This document shows positions 56,480-64,000 of a DNA stretch of 64,000 nucleotides, piece after piece. The DNA is taken from contig JAWQFJ010016250.1 in the NCBI GenBank assembly GCA_034096865.1, positions 1 to 64,000 on the forward strand, read 5' to 3'. Position 1 is the stretch's first letter; each line of letters begins with the position of its first letter. The position numbers were made by a program, and so were the translations under genes. Source of the DNA: Theodoxus fluviatilis (lineage: Eukaryota > Mollusca > Gastropoda > Cycloneritida > Neritidae). The notes beneath the pieces are model-generated. The model was not told where the DNA came from and did not search any database. It worked only from the letters and a program-made list of their open reading frames with translations.

Positions 56480-58570
56480 GAAGAGAGTTTTCATATTATA
56501 GACAAAATGAAGGGAAGAGAAGTTCCTGTTAAAAACATTGTGTTTTTCTCTGGCACGTCGTAGACGTGAAACCAGTGCTAAATATGTTGAGTCCTCTACT
56601 CGTACCAGTTGCCTACTTCAATGCGACAGACATGGAACTGACAGGCAGAGGTTGTTGAGCTATAGTAGTGTTTACTGCTAGGTACCCACTGTCCGTCCTC
56701 CTTGTGGACCAAGAAATACAAATGTGTCCCACTCTTTCATTCGACTTGGATCCCACTGAAGCCAGACTAAAAGTTGACCTTTCACCTGAGGCTCTGCACA
56801 AGGATCCTGGTGATTCCTCTCCTGAATGTTGGCTTGCTTTTCCCTGATTCCCTCAGAGAGCCTCTTGTGCATCCCATAGTCTTGTGTGCAGAGATGGTCG
56901 TCAGATGTGTCTTGATAATCTGTCTCTGTGAATATAGTGATCATATTTGTGTTCCAAACTTCGTTTCTTGCTAAAGAACCTTCACCTAGATTACTGACAC
57001 CGTAAATGTGAGTCATACTAAATCTCTTTCGAATGTAGTCGCTCCTTTGGTTCGGCGTACATTAGCAACGTGGCAGTATGTAAACTACTATTTGCCAAGG
57101 CAGCAGTCTTAGCAGCATAAGACTTTACTCAGTGGCTCCCTTTCTGGAAGATTGCACAGGGCGCAACAATAATTGCTGAGGTGCAGTTCGTCATAGGAGA
57201 CACACCTGCAAACAACAATTTTGTAGCTAAGGAAGTGCAAACCCCTGGAGAGATGCTTGAGAAAATCGCCTTTTTAAATGTATAGTATATTTCAATATCG
57301 CCTTTTTAAATGTTAAGTGACTTGACTGATGGTTCGCTACAACGACAGGCACTCAGCTGTGAGTAACGCTGCTGGGTGCTTCATGTAGGGCAGTGCTGAT
57401 TATCTCGACAACACTGTGCAAATGAAATAAAAAACATACTTCCAGGAAAAGACCGTGTGGTAAATGATGATGACAATCAGACGACAACTCTGGAATATTT
57501 AAACTGGTTTTCAGCAAGGTACGGCTGTATTCTTGGAGCGATTTGCGTGGAGAATTCGTAATTATCACCACAGAAATGAAAGTAAACGATGAGTCTGTCA
57601 CCACCATATAGGGCTTTTCCAGCAACCTCCATCTGATCTCGCCTGGCACATTCGACAGTGTGTGTCAGGTGAAGCAGGAAATAACAGCTCCGCCACTATG
57701 GAGCTCTCTGTATGGAAAGCCACTTAACTGAAGAAGAAAAGAAAAACAGTTTTCTTCTCTGAAGTGGGAGAGCATGGAGTTCCATCTTGAAAAGGAGATA
57801 GCAGAGTAATCTCCCTTTGAGGATGACAGGAGAGTTAACTCAATGTATTCTTTTCATTCAGAAAGATGAAACACAGTGCAAGCATTGTGGTCACAACAGG
57901 TCCATCCATGCCTACTGTCTTGTACACGTTTACTCATCTTTTTTTTCATGTTAGGTCGTTGTGCAATAATACCGCGGTAGAAAAAAAAACACATGAACTT
58001 TTCTTTGTTAAAGAAAGAGATAATCTCTGTGAAGGAAATTCAACATGTTGGGCACAGTCTGGTTCCTTAAGTTGCCTCATCAATGCCAGGAGGGCTGGGG
58101 AGGAGGGGAAGGGAGAGAGGAAGAGGAGGGAGAATCACATGCTTGCACACTAAGTCCAAATTCAGGCGGGTGATCTCGGGCTGATCAAAAACGCCAGGTT
58201 GCAAATGACGACACATACATGATAAACATTCAAATGACATGGCAAAATCCCAGCTTTTAGTACAGAATGAGCTCCACCTGTGTCAACATGACCTGCTGCT
58301 CACGACTGTTTTCCTGTTCTGGGAGAAACCATCCATAAGAATGGCTGACCTGAGTCCATTCATGCCCAGTAAGACGTGGACAGAGAGGAGCTATAAGTTT
58401 ACCCCCAACGACTGTAGTGACCTTTGCGCACTGGGATGAAGGTATTGACCGTGATCATGCAGGCATGACATCTCATTGACACGGGCGAAACCACATCCAT
58501 TTGACCGTGGTAGGAAATATTAACGAAAGCTGCTGAATGATGGAGCAATGCGTCTGGTAAACAAGTGCAT
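56480..58570. other. No gene recognised with confidence
   Basis: A 112-residue minus frame (57016-56678) is hydrophilic, with QLLVWLQWDPSRMKEWDTFV. It lacks clear splice sites and any family resemblance. An ATCGCCTTTTTAAATGT word occurs twice near 57265 and 57298. The rest is unremarkable. Confidence 0.35.
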
Positions 58571-58584
58571 GCAAGCGCACAGAC

Positions 58585-58627
58585 CCCCCCCCCCCACACA
58601 CACACTCACGAGAGAGAGAGAGAGGGA

Positions 58628-58690
<63 letters not shown>
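58585..58690. repeat. poly(C), CA and (GA)n tract
   Basis: Ten C, then CACACACACTCAC, then GA dinucleotides to 58690. Confidence 0.95.
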
Positions 58691-58692
<2 letters not shown>

Positions 58693-58694
58693 TG

Positions 58695-59775
58695 CCACCA
58701 ACTATGTGGACAAAGTAACTAAATTTATTTTGTAGGGTTCTATGCACAAGTAACATTCAAAGCGCCTACAAAGGAAACAATACCTGCTGTTTGATAGCGT
58801 GACCTCAACTACTAAATGTGGAAAACAGCTGTCAATTCAACTTAAGCATGTCCTAAACAACAGCATGTAATCACCTCGCTTTTTTGCAGACTGCCGACAG
58901 GTAAAGCCACCACGCCAAACTCCCTTCCATCTTGTCTAAAACATGATAATCACCAGTATCTGACAGCCCACGCCCAAACGCTCTCCCCTTTTATATCAGT
59001 ACATGGTCAGCCCCTCAGCTTCTTCTCGCTTGGTGAACCCTGTCTTTTTGACAGGCGGAAATGGGCTAACATGCTGTGGAATTTGAATATGTGCGAGGCG
59101 CAGTGCCGTGATTCTATCCCTGGGGCGTGAAAAATCAAGGCTTATTCAAATACCTTGACAATGCCTTACTTGCTGCAACTCTGTGTGTTAATCATCGCAT
59201 CCTGCTTTCCTGCCGACGAGTTACGGGCAAATATTATCATTAGAGCTCGCATGGCAATTGTGACGGCTTGATGAGTCTTATTCTGAAACGCTGACGATCC
59301 TCTGTCTCCTCTCGGCGTCAATGAGGACTCTTCTTCATATTCATCCCTGACAAGTCCCGGTAGACCTGTAATATCTGATGCAGCAAATAGATTAGCTATT
59401 GAGAAAAGCTTACGGCTACATAACTAGCACGAGAAAAAGTGTTGGGAAGTTTTGCGAATCATGAAAAGTTATTTCGATGATAAGATCATTTCTAGAAAGG
59501 AGGTTGGATTGTTCAAATTGAAATTCCCGAGAGTGCATAAGCAAATTCTTCAAAGTCCATTAACTCTCAAAATTACAAATGCACTCTTCTCCTCCAATCC
59601 ATGTCTCCACATTTTTTTAAACCTTTTGCTTTGTACATAGACGCTTTTGCAAATATACGTTGTTCGAAGCTGTTTAAACATCAAGAATACTTGAATCATC
59701 ATGATCATGGATAATGTGCACTTTATGGCGTCTTTGTCCCAAGGGCTTGCGGGATGCGCGAGTCCGCGAGATAGC
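58695..59775. other. No gene recognised
   Basis: Short frames only. Confidence 0.4.
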
Positions 59776-59777
59776 GA

Positions 59778-60225
59778 GTGAACGAACATCTTTATTGCAC
59801 AGACCCTCAGCCCTGTGCAAGGGAACTCAAAATCCACTACATTGATCGACGTCTGTCTTTTTCATGGCTATTTCTGTTACATGCATGATATAGGTACGTG
59901 CTCACAGATCTACAGATGTTTGTGTCATAGTTGTCAAAACATGGACTTATACCAATATGCACAGTTAACCCAAAGCAAATATTGAGGTATTTGATTCTTA
60001 TGTCTTCTTAATCTGGACATGTGAACAGAAAATGTATTTCATCTTCTTCAATTTCATAGCAACTTGGACATAGCAATGTACGTAGATGCTATATATCTTA
60101 TTCCTTACAGAAATCGAATGTAAATGTTCCTGAAAACGGTTTGACGAGATTGTACAGTAATTATTCCAGATCATGAACACCTTGAATACGGAGAATCTCA
60201 CTCTCTCAAGCAAGTCATAATTTCA
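59778..60225 (-). pseudogene. LINE C-terminal fragment (family X), minus strand
   Basis: Minus-strand blocks are CYEIEEDEIHFLFTCPD (about 60071-60020), a TAA, then EDIRIKYLNICFGLTVHIG, FDNYDTNICRSVSTYLYHA, and CNRNSHEKDRRRSM with a TAG stop near 59843. The 3' end reads GGGCTGAGGGTCTGTGCAAT with AATAAAG and GTTCGTTC (59784-59810). It aligns by eye with the 41.5-kb copy (EDEIHFLFVCP, EDIRIRY, VNTYLRHA). It is 5'-truncated, and a CT tract lies just upstream on its strand. Confidence 0.8.
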
Positions 60226-60240
60226 CCGCTCAGTAAATAT

Positions 60241-61800
<1,560 letters not shown>

Positions 61801-61802
61801 AA

Positions 61803-61807
61803 GGAGA

Positions 61808-61843
<36 letters not shown>

Positions 61844-61935
61844 CAGACAGACAGACAGACAGACAGGCAAACAGACAGAGACAGAGACAGTGATACAGAG
61901 AGACACAGAGAGAGGACACAGAGAGACAGAGAAAG
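61803..61935. repeat. (GA)n, (GAGACA)n and (GACA)n compound repeat
   Basis: GA passes into GAGACA hexamers, then GACA tetramers (61840-61870), then degenerate GAGACAGAG. Confidence 0.93.
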
Positions 61936-61939
61936 GCAG

Positions 61940-64000
61940 AGTTTTCGTTTTGCTTTCCTATTTCCTTTAAATGTTGCGTTTTAAAAATTACAATTAACAA
62001 GTATTTTGCACTTCTCACATTCAGCTTTCACGAGAAAACACCATGACACATCTTTCTACATCTTTATCACCGCAGGAGACCAGGTAAACACTGTCTGGCC
62101 TTGACCGGCCTTGAGAGACTCAAAACAGGCACTGTTCCCTCGGGGACCGGGGGAAAATCCCCCAAAGAAAATGGGCATAGAAATTTACTTTAATTAAGAT
62201 GTTTATTACCTACTACGGTATTCAAAACACAGAAAAGAAAGACAGTTCACTATTTCTCCACTAGTGACAAGAAGCTAGCACCATGCCCGATCAAATGGGT
62301 GAAATATTCACGCACTTTGCAAACAGGTGAATCTGGACAAACAATTGATTAGTTATCTTGTCCTAGAACTTTGCTGTCTCTCCAGTAAAGCCCGGGTCCA
62401 GACTATAAAACTTCGACATCTGCAGCTTGTGACATGGAAGACTGTCAGAACTGGACGTCTCTGCGTGGTTCCTTTGTTGTCCGGCGGTGGCGACCTCTGA
62501 ACCCCTTTGAAACGTGGGCCGATTGTGTGGTGCATGATTAAATTCTAAATGTGGCTGGAGCACATTGACCTCTGGGTGACCAGGCGGGCATTGTTTGTGA
62601 ATAATTTGAGCCAAGATGATCAATACCGGCTGTGGTCCCAGGGTGGGAAGGGAATAAATCACACTTCCTGACCAGCGCGAATGGTGGGCAGATGTTGGAG
62701 GTTAAAATTAAAACTGCCCGCATACTCTCCCCAAATGATGACATTTGTGATAGCTAGTCAAATATGTTTGTGCTCAGAGTTATCAATAAACTACGTGTGA
62801 CCCTACACCACAATAAGATTCAGACGTTCACTGTTTGAAATTCTGAGTTACGCATATAGTCGTAAAGTGGAGATAGTTTTCTTTCCTACAAAGTAAAAAC
62901 CTTGAAAATAAAAGAAAGAAAAAAAAGACAAAGTTATGAGCTTTTAAAGACAGGTACCATGTGGTAGGACATTTTGAGAAAGTAGAATTTAAAAGTTTAT
63001 GCATTGTGTTAAAGCAATGTGGTGGTGTCATTGTGGTGGCTATTTGTGAACTATGGGCTTTGCTCACCAACTGGACAGCTGCTGATGGAAATCTCAGAGA
63101 AACACGATGCTGTGCCATTAACAAATAGAAGTAGGTTCCAAAATCTATCAAATCTCAATACTCACATACCTAAACCCTGTAACTTTATTTGGCTAATGCC
63201 TCTAAATAACGCTCGATGACGTCGATCTCATCTTCTAGTGGTGAGTCGCATATTTGTAATTAAAAGCATGATGTAACTTATCGAAAGATCTCTCTCCCTC
63301 TGTTTTGTGTCACAGGTGAGTCATGCTCTATGATAAACCTAACACAATTAAATGTATGTCTATTGTAACATTTTCTTGTCTTGCATTTTTGGTACAATAT
63401 ACAGCAGGAACTGAATAATGCCTCCCTCATCAGCTGGAAACCCTGGTTGCAGGGCTTTCAGGGCCTGCCACAGTAGCTCAGCCAGGGGCGGCCCCTGGCA
63501 GCCAATTTGGCTAGGAGTAATCAGATCTAGCATTGGTGACTTCAGCTTGCCTCTGGTCTGCCAGATGCACAGGGATTAGGGCTTGGCCACCTTCAAAAGT
63601 CATTTTGTGACTCTACCCACCCCACATAACCAGGCGCCTGCTCTGCATGCCAGAATCAGACGACAGACCCTGCCATGATCAGCCTCTACATGCAATCTCT
63701 ACCAGAAGCATCCAGTAATGAGTTTTCCTGTTTACAAGGTTCTTGATGTAAAATTTTCACGTGGAAAGTGATATCATGTTCTTCAGTTGTACGTGTAGTT
63801 TGTGTTGTGAAGACAAATGTAAAGAGTTATTTGGACCACAGAGCGAAAAGCACTCTATTTCCAGAACAACAAGAGGAGGGTGACCAAATAAATCTGGCGG
63901 TACTTTGTAATGATGGCAAGCTTTCGGAGCCAAGCTCCTTATCCAGGCCTAGTGATTAGAGACTGGCGTGGGGCGGGCTTCTAAAGGGGCGCTGAACGTA
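61940..64000. other. No gene recognised; two hairpins
   Basis: Short frames only. Hairpin-forming words are GGGGGAAAATCCCCC (62149-62163) and a GCCAGGGGC inverted repeat (63481-63499). CAAGCTTTCGGAGCC followed by GCTCC near 63918 resembles terminal sequences of some retroelements, but the support is too weak to call. Confidence 0.4.

Noticed and set aside
56678..57016. 112-residue minus-strand frame
   Set aside because: Plausible composition, but no convincing splice signals or family. Not called as a gene.
63915..63945. Penelope-like or other retroelement terminal motif (CAAGCTTTCGGAGCC)
   Set aside because: A single short resemblance from memory, with no reverse transcriptase or second copy nearby.

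Overview
This window is animal nuclear DNA made almost entirely of repeats. There are no operons, ribosome binding sites or bacterial genes. The few gene-like exons have GT/AG splice signals. The content points to a marine lophotrochozoan, most likely a gastropod mollusc: many decayed non-LTR retrotransposons (LINEs) of several clades, tRNA-derived SINEs with A/B boxes, very long CT/GA, CA/TG, AT, GAT and GGA tracts, and a THAP-type zinc-finger exon. The species assignment is inference. I see no complete, undamaged host gene.

Layout. 0-11 kb: three LINE 3' fragments (0.5, 2.9 and 4.8 kb), a foldback element (6.2 kb), CA and CT arrays, a THAP exon with one in-frame stop (8.6 kb) and a CpG-rich promoter-like patch (10.2 kb). 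13-16 kb: a GGCT minisatellite module present twice, then a LINE fragment (minus) abutting a Ty3/gypsy-type Gag fragment (plus). 18-24 kb: two large decayed LINEs, one plus and one minus. 24.6-27.3 kb: a degenerate ~230-bp tandem repeat, a 5-mer based CAAYR minisatellite and a 78-bp in-frame tandem duplication. 28-30.6 kb: a long open LINE C-terminal frame and a duplicated GAT/poly(A) module. 31.6-37.5 kb: an L2-like LINE containing a 296-bp foldback transposon with a 9-bp target duplication, then one LINE nested in another. 37.5-39.5 kb: two related ~0.5-kb elements with ATCC-tailed ends enclosing a LINE RNase H fragment and a SINE. 39.5-45.1 kb: a 5.6-kb CATCTCCAC array split in two by a LINE fragment. 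45-49.8 kb: a LINE fragment and several dispersed repeats. 50.1-51.1 kb: a spliced host-type gene fragment interrupted by a SINE with a 15-bp target duplication, facing a second THAP-like fragment. 51.9-55.1 kb: a 3.2-kb GGA array. 55-64 kb: one isolated candidate exon, one LINE fragment and mostly unassigned sequence.

The main biology is retrotransposition and decay. At least six fragments derive from one LINE family whose copies share a GGCTGATGGCC-like 3' end and TTCG tail. Other elements end in ATCC, ATTG, ATT or GTATCTT repeats. Microsatellites often sit exactly at retroposon ends, which suggests that part of the simple-sequence load was seeded by element tails. The most novel-looking items are the foldback family with nested GGACAGAGTACTC palindromes, the ~230-bp tandem repeat, the shared ATCC-tailed terminal motif and the SINE-disrupted 50-kb gene.
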